DNA of 64,000 nt, taken from Pigmentiphaga litoralis (GTDB lineage: Bacteria > Pseudomonadota > Gammaproteobacteria > Burkholderiales > Burkholderiaceae_B). Of this stretch, positions 1 to 8,186 are shown piece by piece. The position numbers and the translations under genes are program-made. The DNA lies in the NCBI RefSeq assembly GCF_013408655.1, contig NZ_JACCBP010000001.1:372001-436000 (forward strand), written 5' to 3'. The notes under the pieces are model-generated. The model had not been told where the DNA came from and did no database searches. It saw only the letters and a program-made list of their open reading frames with translations. How positions within the stretch are numbered: the stretch's first letter is position 1; the number at the start of each line of letters is the position of its first letter.

Positions 1-1
1 T

Positions 2-568
2 CCCGTAAACACAATGGCCGATCTTGTAAAAGTCGCTCGTGAAAATCCAGGCAAACTCAACTACGGTTCGGCAGGGGTCGGGTCAATTATTCATCTGACA
101 GGCGAGATGCTTCGCTTCAAGGCGGGAATCGACATCGTTCACGTTCCGTACAAAGGGAACGGTCAAGTCATGACCGACCTCTCTGGCGGAACTTTGCAAC
201 TGGCCTTCGTCGCTCTTGGGCACATGCTGCCCCATATGCTAGATGGTGCGATACGACCAATTGCGATTACCAGCGTCGAGCGTAATCCACTCGTGCCCGA
301 TCTGCCGACAGTAGCAGAAGCCTTTCCCGGTTTTGAGTCCATGGAGTGGTTTGGACTGGTTGCTCCCACAGGTATTCCTCCTGAAGCCTTGAACAAGTTG
401 AACCTCGCATTCCGCCACGCCAGCAAGCGTCCTGAGCTACGTCAAAGCATTGCAAAGCTGGGATATCTTGCGGTCGATGAGTCACCAGAAGAGTTCTCGC
501 AGGCTATACGTACCGAGGGTGCCAAATGGCGCGAGGTCGTAACGCAAGCCAAAGTCCACGTCGAATAA
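2..568 (+). CDS. Bug/TctC-family periplasmic receptor, C-terminal part (5' end outside window)
   Basis: The reading frame is open from base 2, so the methionine at 14 is internal and the N-terminal part, including the signal peptide, lies left of the window. The visible part has the family hallmarks NPGKLNYGSAG, an HVPYKG motif near its middle, and the usual C-terminal lobe. Bug proteins are periplasmic solute receptors for carboxylates and other small acids; most are orphans without recognisable membrane partners. The hydroxylase gene starts about 20 nt after the stop, so this is probably the first visible gene of a catabolic operon and would bind that pathway's substrate. The substrate is not deducible. 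Confidence 0.88.
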   Translation, partial: PVNTMADLVKVARENPGKLNYGSAGVGSIIHLTGEMLRFKAGIDIVHVPYKGNGQVMTDLSGGTLQLAFVALGHMLPHMLDGAIRPIAITSVERNPLVPDLPTVAEAFPGFESMEWFGLVAPTGIPPEALNKLNLAFRHASKRPELRQSIAKLGYLAVDESPEEFSQAIRTEGAKWREVVTQAKVHVE

Positions 569-588
569 ACACAAGCAGGAGACACTAC

Positions 589-2229
589 ATGTCCACCACC
601 ATCAACACCTCGGTTGCTATTGTCGGTGCCGGCCCGATAGGCTTGAGCCTTGCCATTGATCTTGCATGGCGTGGTGTCGACGTCGTGCTGCTCGAAAAAA
701 GCGATGGCAAAGTCGACCATCCACGACTTGGACTGATTGCCGTGCGAACAATGGAGTTCTTCCGGCGCTGGGGATTGACCTCCGACGTCCGCCACTGCGG
801 ATTTCCGGACGATTTTGGCCTTTCCATCGAATTCTGCACGAGCATGACGGGCCACCTCCTGGAACGCGACAATTATCCGAGCATCCGGGATATGGAAACA
901 CCTTCGTGGACGCCAGAAAAAAAGCAACGGTGTCCTCAGCATTGGCTCGACCCAATTCTGAAACGCAGGTTGGCCGACTTTTCTGAGGCACGCTTAGAGC
1001 TGAATGCGTCTGTACATGGCCTAGAAGAGTCGGCTGACGGTGTGACCGTGTCGGCAGTTAACACCGAAACAGGCGCTCCACTTACTGTGCACGCAAAGTA
1101 TGTGGTCGGTTGCGATGGTGCTACGAGTACTGTGCGCACACTGCTGGGTATTTCTATGGAGGGAAATGCCCATCTTAATTATTCGATGGGCATTTTGTTT
1201 GAAAGTCCTGATCTGCTGGAGCGCTGCGGGAAAGCGACTGCAGAGCGTTTTCTATTTATTGGTCCAGAGGGTACCTGGGGCAACTTGACGGTAATTGACG
1301 GCCGTGCTGTATGGCGCCTGACCGTGTATGGCAGTGCCGCGAAGTTCGACATGGAAAATTTCAACGCCGAAGAATGGATACGCCGCGCACTTGGCACTGA
1401 CCAGATCGATTTCACAGTGCTATCCGTATTGCCTTGGAAACGAACTGAGCTAATTGCCTCAAGCTACGGCACCAATCGCATTCTGTTAGCTGGCGATGCC
1501 GCACACACAATGTCCCCGACGGGCGGCATGGGCATGAACACGGGTTTGTGTGACGCGACAGACCTCGCATGGAAGTTAGAGGCAGTAATTAAGGGGTGGG
1601 GTGGAAACCGTCTGATTGCGTCGTACGAAGAAGAGCGCAAGCCCATCGCAACACGCAACGCCGCTTATTCAACGCACAATTTCAAAACATGGACTTCCCC
1701 AGCTCCGTGCGATTTCTTGCTTGAGGACTCCGATCGCGCGATTGAAGCAAGGCGCACCGTCGGAATGAATTTAAAGAAAGCGACCCAAGCTGAATGGCAA
1801 TCTTGGGGCCTGCAAGTGGGTTATCGGTACGAAGGCAGTTCAATTTGCGTTTTTGATGGAACGCCTCCGACACCAGATGATTATTCGACTTACGTCCCGA
1901 CAGCAAGGCCGGGATCGCGTGCACCTCATGCTTGGCTTGCTGATGGCCTATCCACGCTCGACCTGTTCGGCCGCGGTTTTGCACTGCTGGTTTTTGACCA
2001 TCGACGCAAAAAGGCAATTGACTGCCTATTGTCTGCTGCTCAGGATCGGGAAGTCCCGTTGGCGGTTACTCAAATCGACAAACCGGAAGTTGCTGAGCTG
2101 TACGGTTCACCAATGGTGCTTGTCAGACCGGACGGCCATGTGGCTTGGCGCGGCGCCGACATTACTGACGCAGGGCGCATTCTAGACATCGTCCGCGGAG
2201 CGGATCTTCATATGGCGGAAACGATATGA
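589..2229 (+). CDS. FAD-dependent aromatic-ring hydroxylase (PheA/TfdB/MhpA type)
   Basis: A 546-residue flavoprotein monooxygenase. An N-terminal Rossmann motif GAGPIG binds FAD near residue 12. A GDAAHTMSPTGGMGMN motif near residue 300 is the second FAD/ribityl contact. The C-terminal 150 residues form the thioredoxin-like domain of larger class A hydroxylases. Members hydroxylate phenolic or N-heteroaromatic rings with NAD(P)H and oxygen in the cytoplasm. I chose the ATG at 589, preceded by AGGAGAC; the frame is open to 526 but without a good ribosome site. The stop overlaps the next start (ATGA), so the genes are probably translationally coupled. The neighbours (amidase, NodB-like hydrolase) fit degradation of a nitrogen-containing ring, but that is inference. 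Confidence 0.9.
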   Translation: MSTTINTSVAIVGAGPIGLSLAIDLAWRGVDVVLLEKSDGKVDHPRLGLIAVRTMEFFRRWGLTSDVRHCGFPDDFGLSIEFCTSMTGHLLERDNYPSIRDMETPSWTPEKKQRCPQHWLDPILKRRLADFSEARLELNASVHGLEESADGVTVSAVNTETGAPLTVHAKYVVGCDGATSTVRTLLGISMEGNAHLNYSMGILFESPDLLERCGKATAERFLFIGPEGTWGNLTVIDGRAVWRLTVYGSAAKFDMENFNAEEWIRRALGTDQIDFTVLSVLPWKRTELIASSYGTNRILLAGDAAHTMSPTGGMGMNTGLCDATDLAWKLEAVIKGWGGNRLIASYEEERKPIATRNAAYSTHNFKTWTSPAPCDFLLEDSDRAIEARRTVGMNLKKATQAEWQSWGLQVGYRYEGSSICVFDGTPPTPDDYSTYVPTARPGSRAPHAWLADGLSTLDLFGRGFALLVFDHRRKKAIDCLLSAAQDREVPLAVTQIDKPEVAELYGSPMVLVRPDGHVAWRGADITDAGRILDIVRGADLHMAETI

Positions 2230-2915
2230 GTCCAAGAATCTGGGATGAGCTAGTTCCTGAAGCAGACCGCATTGCTTCCCATCGCGCAGGTTTTGGCCGC
2301 TCTTCAGGGATGGGAAGCAGGCCAGCATTACTGATCATTGATGTTCAATACCGCACAGCAGGGACTAAGCCTTTGCCGCTTGTAGAAGCAATGAAGGAAT
2401 TTCCTACTGCATGTGGCCAAGTTGCCTGGGATGCGATCGGCAACATCGAGAAACTCTTGACGGTCTTTCGCCAACAAGGCTGGCCGGTGCTATATCCGCA
2501 TGTGGCGCAAAAGTTTGCATTCGACACTGGGAGATTGACTGAAAAAGTTCCAACAATGATGGACATAGCGCCCGCAGGCTACGAGTTCGTCGAATCAATC
2601 GCACCTCGAGCAGGCGATGTATTAATACCCAAAAAGCACCCAAGCGCTTTTTTTGGCACGGCGTTGGCGAGCTATCTGATTAACAGCGGAGCTGACACGC
2701 TGATCGTCACTGGATGCGCCACGTCGGGCTGCGTACGCGGAAGTGTGGTCGACGCGTTCTCTTATAACTACCGGGTCACAGTGCCCGAGGATGCGGTTTA
2801 CGACCGAAATCATGCGTCACATGTTGTGAACCTGTACGACATGTCCGAAAAATATGCAGATGTCATGACGACCGAAGCAACACTGTGTGCGCTGGCGCAA
2901 CTCGCCGATCGATGA
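2226..2915 (+). CDS. Isochorismatase-family cysteine amidohydrolase
   Basis: 229 residues of the isochorismatase-like fold. The catalytic triad is visible: Asp in LLIIDVQ (about residue 39), Lys in PKKHPSAFFGT (about 137) and Cys in VTGCATSGCVRGS (about 164). Overall it resembles N-carbamoylsarcosine amidases and maleamate amidases, which release ammonia from a linear amide, rather than true isochorismatases. The start overlaps the hydroxylase stop by four bases. The position between a ring hydroxylase and a NodB-like hydrolase suggests a late hydrolytic step in the same pathway. The exact substrate is unknown. Confidence 0.87.
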   Translation: MSPRIWDELVPEADRIASHRAGFGRSSGMGSRPALLIIDVQYRTAGTKPLPLVEAMKEFPTACGQVAWDAIGNIEKLLTVFRQQGWPVLYPHVAQKFAFDTGRLTEKVPTMMDIAPAGYEFVESIAPRAGDVLIPKKHPSAFFGTALASYLINSGADTLIVTGCATSGCVRGSVVDAFSYNYRVTVPEDAVYDRNHASHVVNLYDMSEKYADVMTTEATLCALAQLADR

Positions 2916-2927
2916 TTTGGAGCTACG

Positions 2928-3830
2928 ATGAAAAAATTTGAGAATGGAAATGATCGGTACGATTACAGCGCGATCACTACGCGTCCGGTGTACGATTGGC
3001 CAGATGGCAAACGTTTGGCCGTCTACTTCGCACTAAATATCGAAGGTTTTGAATTCGGGCGAAATCCGGGTAACGACTTCACTTCTATGCCGTCGGCACC
3101 TTACCATCGCGGGTACGCTTACCGGGACTATGGCAACCGCGTTGGCGTCTGGCGCATTCATGCTCTGTTCGAACAATTTGGAATGCCATTGGCAGTGCTT
3201 GCTAATGGCTCAGTCTATGACGTATGCCCCGAGGTGCTCGACGCGTTTCGCAAGCGTGGAGACGAAATCGTTGGTCATGGAAGGACTAATTCCGAAAAGC
3301 AGGCGGATATGAGCGAGGAGTCCGAACGATCGATGCTTCAGGACGTTTGCGCATTGATTCAAAGATATGAAGGAAAGCCGCCGGCTGGATGGCTCGGACC
3401 GTTCATTTCGCAAAGTTCACGCACGCCCGAATTATTGAAAGCACAGGGCTTTAAATACATGTTGGATTGGTGGTTTGACGACCAGCCTATGTGGTTTAGG
3501 ACAGACAACGGTCCAATTCTAGCGGTGCCTTATCCTTCAATGGAGCTGAATGACCTGCCTGCGTATGTCAATCGAGGTGCTAGTGACGAAGAGTTTAGTC
3601 GGATGGCGATTGATGCTTTCGACGAACAACTGGCCGAATCCGAAAATTACCCACAAGTTTATTGCCTGTCCTTGCATACTTTCTTGACAGGTCAGCCTCA
3701 TCGTATTCGCCAGCTGCGCCGAATCCTGGAACACATCAGCCAGCAGCGCGATCGAATTTGGTTGACGACACCTCAAGCAATTGCGGAGCATGTCACCGCG
3801 CTTCCTCCTGGCGTGGTTCCGGGCGGCTAA
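2928..3830 (+). CDS. Polysaccharide-deacetylase-fold hydrolase (PuuE allantoinase-like)
   Basis: 300 residues with the NodB homology barrel. The segment containing GDEIVGHGRTN and the C-terminal YCLSLHTFLTGQPHRI motif match the PuuE/HpuE-like subgroup, which acts on cyclic amides such as allantoin or on N-linked small molecules rather than on chitin or peptidoglycan. There is no signal peptide, in line with a cytoplasmic enzyme. It starts 12 nt after the amidase stop with GGAG in front. Together with the hydroxylase and amidase it forms a plausible hydroxylation, ring-opening and deamination set. That pathway order is inference. Confidence 0.82.
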   Translation: MKKFENGNDRYDYSAITTRPVYDWPDGKRLAVYFALNIEGFEFGRNPGNDFTSMPSAPYHRGYAYRDYGNRVGVWRIHALFEQFGMPLAVLANGSVYDVCPEVLDAFRKRGDEIVGHGRTNSEKQADMSEESERSMLQDVCALIQRYEGKPPAGWLGPFISQSSRTPELLKAQGFKYMLDWWFDDQPMWFRTDNGPILAVPYPSMELNDLPAYVNRGASDEEFSRMAIDAFDEQLAESENYPQVYCLSLHTFLTGQPHRIRQLRRILEHISQQRDRIWLTTPQAIAEHVTALPPGVVPGG

Positions 3831-3877
3831 AGATCAGCGTAGCATCGGTCATACGCAATCTTTGACAAGGTGCTGCC

Positions 3878-4798
3878 GTGGACATACGTCAAATTCAATA
3901 TTTTGTGGCCCTATACGAAGAGGGCAGTATCACAAAAGCTGCTAAGCGCATGCATGTCGTGCAGCCTGCGATCAGCCAGCAGATCAAACGCCTGGAGGCC
4001 AATGCTGATGTCCAGTTGTTCGAGCGGGATCCGCATGGAGTAACCCCTAACGCACTGGCGCATCGGTTTTATCATCATTGCATCGGTGTGCTAACTGAAT
4101 TGGAGCAGGCAAGGGCAGTCCTCAGTCAGGGATCGAATCATCTTGGCGGAAAATTGGTTGTGGGCAGCCAAGCATCGTTCAATCAGTACGTGATGGGGCA
4201 GACGCTCGCTACCTTTCATCAGCTATGCCCCGACGTTGCCATACTCGCCCGCGATGGATATCGTAGTGATCTCATTGAATGGCTAATTCAAGGAGAATTG
4301 GATTTCGCATTATTAAGCACCACGCAGGATCTGCTAAACATGCATACAAGGATGGTTTCGCGTGAGGATCTAGTCGTGGTAGGTCATTGCGAGACACTTG
4401 CGGGGCGTGATGTGCTGAAGGGTAACGAGCTTTCAGCATTCAAGCTGATTTTGCCGTCACGTCATAAATCACTTCGAAATCTCATAGATTCGCAGTTTGG
4501 CCTTCACGGCCTCACTCTGCAACCTCGCATGGAAATCGACTCACTGCAAAGTCTGTTGCAGCTGGCACTTCGCCCTGGCTGGTTGTCCATTGTCCCTTCA
4601 ACAACGGTCTTACCTGAGTCTTTTGGAAATCGACTCAAGAGCGTGCAACTTATTCAACCACTTACACGCCGCAGTGTTGTTGCCACATGGCCAAGACATA
4701 AGGAACTTGCCCCGGCCGTACATGTTTTCATGGAAGTGCTTTTTTCCACACTCTCGGATGTTGCTGGCCTGGAAATAGTGAATGGGGACGTGCTTTGA
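3878..4798 (+). CDS. LysR-family transcriptional regulator
   Basis: 306 residues. The N-terminal winged helix-turn-helix shows IRQIQYFVALYEEGSITKAA and PAISQQIKRLE; the rest is the type 2 periplasmic-binding effector domain. The start is a GTG with AAGG eight bases upstream. Unlike most LysR genes it is co-directional with and downstream of the catabolic genes, so it may regulate its own operon in cis. Its G+C matches the island genes and not the chromosome to the right. Confidence 0.92.
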   Translation: MDIRQIQYFVALYEEGSITKAAKRMHVVQPAISQQIKRLEANADVQLFERDPHGVTPNALAHRFYHHCIGVLTELEQARAVLSQGSNHLGGKLVVGSQASFNQYVMGQTLATFHQLCPDVAILARDGYRSDLIEWLIQGELDFALLSTTQDLLNMHTRMVSREDLVVVGHCETLAGRDVLKGNELSAFKLILPSRHKSLRNLIDSQFGLHGLTLQPRMEIDSLQSLLQLALRPGWLSIVPSTTVLPESFGNRLKSVQLIQPLTRRSVVATWPRHKELAPAVHVFMEVLFSTLSDVAGLEIVNGDVL

Positions 4799-4890
4799 AA
4801 GTGCTAGTCCCAGACAGCACCGTGCCTGAGTTCAACTATTCCGGCGCGACCGTGATCCCTAGTGCTCTGGTCCGAGTGATTTATGGCTAA
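4795..4890 (+). pseudogene. Possible truncated gene start, hydroxyacid-dehydrogenase-like (31 codons)
   Basis: A TTG start overlaps the LysR stop (TTGA) and opens a 31-codon frame beginning MKVLVPDSTVPEF and ending in TAA just before the tRNA fragment. The opening resembles the first strand of D-2-hydroxyacid dehydrogenases (MKILVPD-like starts), but the homology then stops. It may be the 5' end of a sixth operon gene cut at the island junction. It is too short to be sure; chance is a real alternative. Confidence 0.3.
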
Positions 4891-4913
4891 CCTAATGTTT
4901 CGACTGGGAAACT

Positions 4914-4960
4914 GTGGATTGCAAATCCGTGTAGGTCGGTTCGACTCCGGCGCTCGCCTC
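4914..4960 (+). other. tRNA-Cys(GCA) 3' fragment, candidate attR
   Basis: From the anticodon stem onward the sequence reads as tRNA-Cys: stem GTGGA, loop TTGCAAA with anticodon GCA (4921-4923), stem TCCGT, then a T-arm GTCGG-TTCGACT-CCGGC and the acceptor strand GCTCGCC. The 5' side does not form a matching D-arm. The best 5' candidate acceptor (GGCTAAC at 4885-4891) mispairs at two positions, and the encoded CCA is changed to CTA. This is therefore a fragment or degenerate copy, as left by an integrase that recombines in the 3' half of a tRNA gene. Confidence 0.6.
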
Positions 4961-4971
4961 TAGATGCGAAG

Positions 4972-5007
4972 AAAAACGCCGCAATCGAGAGATTGCGGCG
5001 TTTTTTT
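4972..5007 (+). terminator. Rho-independent terminator after the tRNA-Cys fragment
   Basis: A stem AACGCCGCAATC / GATTGCGGCGTT with a GAGA loop is followed by seven T. It is a strong intrinsic terminator. Its position right after the tRNA-Cys fragment suggests that it was the original terminator of the chromosomal tRNA gene. Confidence 0.9.
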
Positions 5008-5215
5008 GCCCGAAGTATGGACGATTTAATTCCCCTCCACGGTCAAGCAAGACCGGTGTCCTTCGGCCGACGGTGCAGGATCTGCCGGCAATGCGTGCAT
5101 CGCCCTGCGCACGCCTCTTTACCCGACCAACCTAAGGCCACGACACATCAAGGTGATGCAGTTGCCCTGACTGATAACGGGCGCACGCGCCACGTGCACT
5201 CGAATTGCGCAAGCC
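5008..5215. other. Intergenic stretch with no recognised feature
   Basis: About 200 bases between the terminator and the 3' end of the minus-strand hydrolase gene. I see no open frame with a ribosome site, no tRNA and no clear repeat. It may be the chromosomal side of the island junction. Confidence 0.5.
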
Positions 5216-6127
5216 CTAGGGCGTCGAGCGATGAATCTGCGCATTACCCCTGGCATCACGAAATCGCACCTGAGCCAGCTCCAACAGCCGGTCAACAGCA
5301 GATCGCGTCGCTCCGTTGTCGGCGCTGAACGGTTGCAGCAGACTGAAGTGGTCGGCCGCTGCGGCTTCGTCAATGAAGCTTTCATTGCCGGCTAGGTGCC
5401 AGGCATCAGCCATGACGCTGTTCTGGGCAATAAATGCTGGCGTCTCTTCGGCCCCGACAATGAACAGGGCCGGAGGCAGGTTCTGTCGCAGGCGATGGAT
5501 GGGAGAGTTGGCTTTTGCTGTTGCTGCATCCAGTCCGAGTTTCGTGTTGATTGACGTCGACACCAGTGGGACGAGGTCGTAGATACCACTCAACGCAATG
5601 ACGCCGTCAATCGCTGGCGGTCGGGAATCCGTCGCTGATCCGAAACTCAGCGCCATTTCGACCGCCAGGTGCGCGCCGGCGGAATGTCCCGCCGTAATCA
5701 GCGGCAACCTGGGCTGACCTAGCGCGTGCGCGTGCTCGAGTACCCGCGAGATGGAAGCGTGCACGCCGGCCACCAGGTCCGTGAGCGTGACGGTGGGGCA
5801 GAGCGGATAGTTGACGAACACAACGTTCACGCCGCGGCGGGTGTACGAAGGCGCAAGAAAGCGAAACCAGAATTTGTCGCGCGCTTGCCAGTAGCCTGCA
5901 TGGTAATAAACCATCGTGGCGACCGGCGCGCCGTGTGCGACAAAAAAGTCGAAGGTGTGCCGTTCGAGCGGCCCATAACGGACGTCGATCGTGCACGCCT
6001 CGGACAGAAGAACTGCATCGCTTGCAGCCTTATAGCTGTCGAGCAACTCGGGGTAGGTCGGGCGGCCTTGACCCTCCACATATTGAAATTGCAGGTCTTC
6101 GGCGTTGCTTTTTTCGGTCGTCATCAT
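5216..6127 (-). CDS. Alpha/beta hydrolase, kynurenine-formamidase/BD-FAE-like
   Basis: About 303 residues. The nucleophile elbow reads GHSAGAH, and an oxyanion-type motif YYHAGYW stands where formamidases and feruloyl esterase-like proteins have HGGYW. A late Asp/His pair lies in the C-terminal third. There is no signal peptide, so it is probably cytoplasmic. The likely chemistry is hydrolysis of a small ester or amide. The ATG at 6127 or 6124 is preferred over an upstream in-frame TTG. The gene follows the LysR gene closely, so the two are probably co-transcribed. Confidence 0.8.
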   Translation of the reverse strand: MMTTEKSNAEDLQFQYVEGQGRPTYPELLDSYKAASDAVLLSEACTIDVRYGPLERHTFDFFVAHGAPVATMVYYHAGYWQARDKFWFRFLAPSYTRRGVNVVFVNYPLCPTVTLTDLVAGVHASISRVLEHAHALGQPRLPLITAGHSAGAHLAVEMALSFGSATDSRPPAIDGVIALSGIYDLVPLVSTSINTKLGLDAATAKANSPIHRLRQNLPPALFIVGAEETPAFIAQNSVMADAWHLAGNESFIDEAAAADHFSLLQPFSADNGATRSAVDRLLELAQVRFRDARGNAQIHRSTP

Positions 6128-6132
6128 TGATC

Positions 6133-7065
6133 TCAAACAGATTGCGTAACTGGTGGCGGTGCGTCTGACTCGCCTTGAAGCGCGAGGTAGTCGACCAGGG
6201 ACTTTGCCGCAGGCGACAGAATGGCCTCGTCGCGATAACAGATGACCAGTTGGCGAATAGCCCAGTCATCCGTCAAGGGAATCACCTTCAATCCCAACGC
6301 GGCCGCATAGGTCGCGGCAATTTCAATCGGCGCGACCGTAATGCCAAGCTTGGCGCGGACCATGCGAAGCACGGCGTCGAAGGTCGACAGCAAGGACCGG
6401 TATTGGATCTGCTTTCCGGCCGCCTCAGCTGCGCGGGCCAACAGCCGGTATCCCGCGGTTTGCGGGTGGAGACCTACCTGTTCGTAGTCCAGCGTGTCTT
6501 CGAAGCAGCAACTGCGCAGCGTGGCAAGTGGGTGCGATGGATGCGTCACGACACCAAGATGATCGCGTCGGTAGGGGCGCGTCTTTACGCCGTCAAGTTC
6601 AGCGGCATCCCAGCAGATGCCCACCGAGGCCACGCCCGCGTGCAGGTTGCGGACGATATCCCGACTCAAGGTCTCTTCGATGTCTACCTGGACACCTTGA
6701 TGGCGCTTTTCTTGCATGAAGTTCGCCACGTCCTCAGGTAGTGATTCGGCAACGGCAGAAAGCGTTGCCAGCAGCCTGATCTTGCCGCGAATGCCTGAGA
6801 CGAAAGCGTCCATGTCGCGGACTGCGCGGTCGGCATCGAACAGCATCGATCGCGCGTACTCAAGCAGGGTTTCACCTGCCGGCGTGGGAAACACGCCGGA
6901 CTTGCTGCGAACGAGCAGGTCGACGCCGGTATGGGTTTCCAACTGCTGCAGGCGCTTGCTCACCGCCGACGGCACGATGTTGAACTTCTCGCCAACGCGC
7001 GCAATGCTGCGCGCATCGCAGGTGGCCACAAAAAGCCGTAGCGACACCAGATCAAATTCTCGCAT
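6133..7065 (-). CDS. LysR-family regulator, divergent to the HMG-CoA-lyase-like operon
   Basis: 310 residues with a LysR winged helix (SLRLFVATCDARSIARVGEKF, SAVSKRLQQLE) and an effector-binding domain. The ATG at 7065 is preceded by GGAGGGGAG, an excellent ribosome site. It is divergent from the HMG-CoA-lyase-like / CoA-transferase / Bug / porin operon starting at 7221, with about 155 bases between. It is therefore the likely regulator of that operon as well as of the downstream hydrolase. Confidence 0.92.
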   Translation of the reverse strand: MREFDLVSLRLFVATCDARSIARVGEKFNIVPSAVSKRLQQLETHTGVDLLVRSKSGVFPTPAGETLLEYARSMLFDADRAVRDMDAFVSGIRGKIRLLATLSAVAESLPEDVANFMQEKRHQGVQVDIEETLSRDIVRNLHAGVASVGICWDAAELDGVKTRPYRRDHLGVVTHPSHPLATLRSCCFEDTLDYEQVGLHPQTAGYRLLARAAEAAGKQIQYRSLLSTFDAVLRMVRAKLGITVAPIEIAATYAAALGLKVIPLTDDWAIRQLVICYRDEAILSPAAKSLVDYLALQGESDAPPPVTQSV

Positions 7066-7220
7066 CGCTCCCCTCCACAAGGAAAGGTGCTTCCGAACCG
7101 GAACGACCAGGCTGCCAAACTACCGCTTTTACGGATGTTGCCGTTTGCTTACAGTACCTGGCAACGAAGCAGGGGCGAGTTGCCTTACCCGCTCCGCTAT
7201 TGGCTATCGAGGTGCTTAAC

Positions 7221-8171
7221 ATGCTCACCAACCTTCCTTCCACTGTCGTCGTTCGAGAGGCTAGCTTACGCGACGGACTTCAAAGTGTGGCGACAATCGT
7301 TCCGATCGAGAACAAGCTGGCTTGGTTGCGGGAGGCCTACGCAGCAGGCTTGCGAGAGATCGAAGTCGGATCATTCGTGCCAGCGCGTCTGCTTCCGCAG
7401 ATGGAAGGGACCGCCGACGTTGTTGCCGAGGCGCGGACCCTGCCTGACCTGTTTGTCTCAGTCCTTGTGCCGAACTTGCGGGGCGCTGAGATGGCGATGG
7501 CCAGTGGCGCACACATGATGACCCTGCCGCTCTCCGCGAGCCATGCACACAGTCTTGCCAACCTTCGCAAAGCGCCTGACGAGGTCGTGGCCGAGGTCGC
7601 GCGTATCCGTGCCGCCCGCGACGCAAGTGGATCGAAAACGTTGATCGAAGGCGGTGTTGGCACCGCATTCGGCTGCACGATCCAGGGCGCAGTGGATCCT
7701 GCCGAGGTCGTGCGGCTTGTGGGGCAACTCCTGGACGCTGGCGCCGATCGCATCAGTCTGGCCGATACCGTCGGATATGCCACGCCGGATGTGGTTCATG
7801 ACTTGTTCGATCAGGCGGTGCGACTCGCGGGCGACCAGTTCTGGTCAGCCCACTTTCACGATACGCGGGGCCTGGGCATCGCGAATGTCTTGGCCGCAAT
7901 GGACGTTGGCGCTACACGCTTCGATGCCTGCCTGGGCGGTCTGGGCGGCTGCCCGCACGCACCCGGGGCCAGCGGCAACGTCTCGACTGAAGATCTCAAC
8001 TACCTGTTTACGAGCATGGGCATCTCCACAGGCCTCTCGATGGAAAAGCTGTTGGCCTTGCGCCAGCGCATCGCCGATTGGCTGCCCCACGAGACCCTGC
8101 GCGGTGTCATCTGGCAAGCCGGTCTGCCAAAAATCTATCCGTTCGCCTCGACAACGCCTGCTCACGCCTGA
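7221..8171 (+). CDS. HMG-CoA-lyase-family (DRE-TIM) acyl-CoA lyase, first copy
   Basis: 316 residues. REASLRDGLQ near residue 14 carries the catalytic Arg-Asp. HFHDTRGLGIAN near residue 213 carries the metal-binding His pair. GGLGGCPHAPGASGN near residue 240 carries the active-site Cys. These are the three signatures of 3-hydroxy-3-methylglutaryl-CoA lyase, but many bacterial members cleave other 3-hydroxyacyl-CoAs such as citramalyl-CoA. The ATG at 7221 follows GAGG with good spacing and is preferred to a TTG at 7200. With the next gene it makes a pair: the transferase activates a hydroxy-acid to its CoA ester and this enzyme cleaves it. Confidence 0.9.
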   Translation: MLTNLPSTVVVREASLRDGLQSVATIVPIENKLAWLREAYAAGLREIEVGSFVPARLLPQMEGTADVVAEARTLPDLFVSVLVPNLRGAEMAMASGAHMMTLPLSASHAHSLANLRKAPDEVVAEVARIRAARDASGSKTLIEGGVGTAFGCTIQGAVDPAEVVRLVGQLLDAGADRISLADTVGYATPDVVHDLFDQAVRLAGDQFWSAHFHDTRGLGIANVLAAMDVGATRFDACLGGLGGCPHAPGASGNVSTEDLNYLFTSMGISTGLSMEKLLALRQRIADWLPHETLRGVIWQAGLPKIYPFASTTPAHA

Positions 8172-8186
8172 CCTGGAATTCCTTTC

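Larger units (their letters stand above)
1..4960. mobile_element. Probable right end of a genomic island inserted at tRNA-Cys
   Basis: Sampled lines here are about 50% G+C, while lines further right are usually 60-75%. The segment ends in a tRNA-Cys-like 3' fragment followed by an intact terminator, the usual appearance of an attR site left by a tRNA-targeting integrase. The cargo visible is a five-gene catabolic set with its own LysR regulator. No integrase, transposase or left end is visible, so this rests on composition and the tRNA fragment only. The island would extend left beyond the window. Confidence 0.5.
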
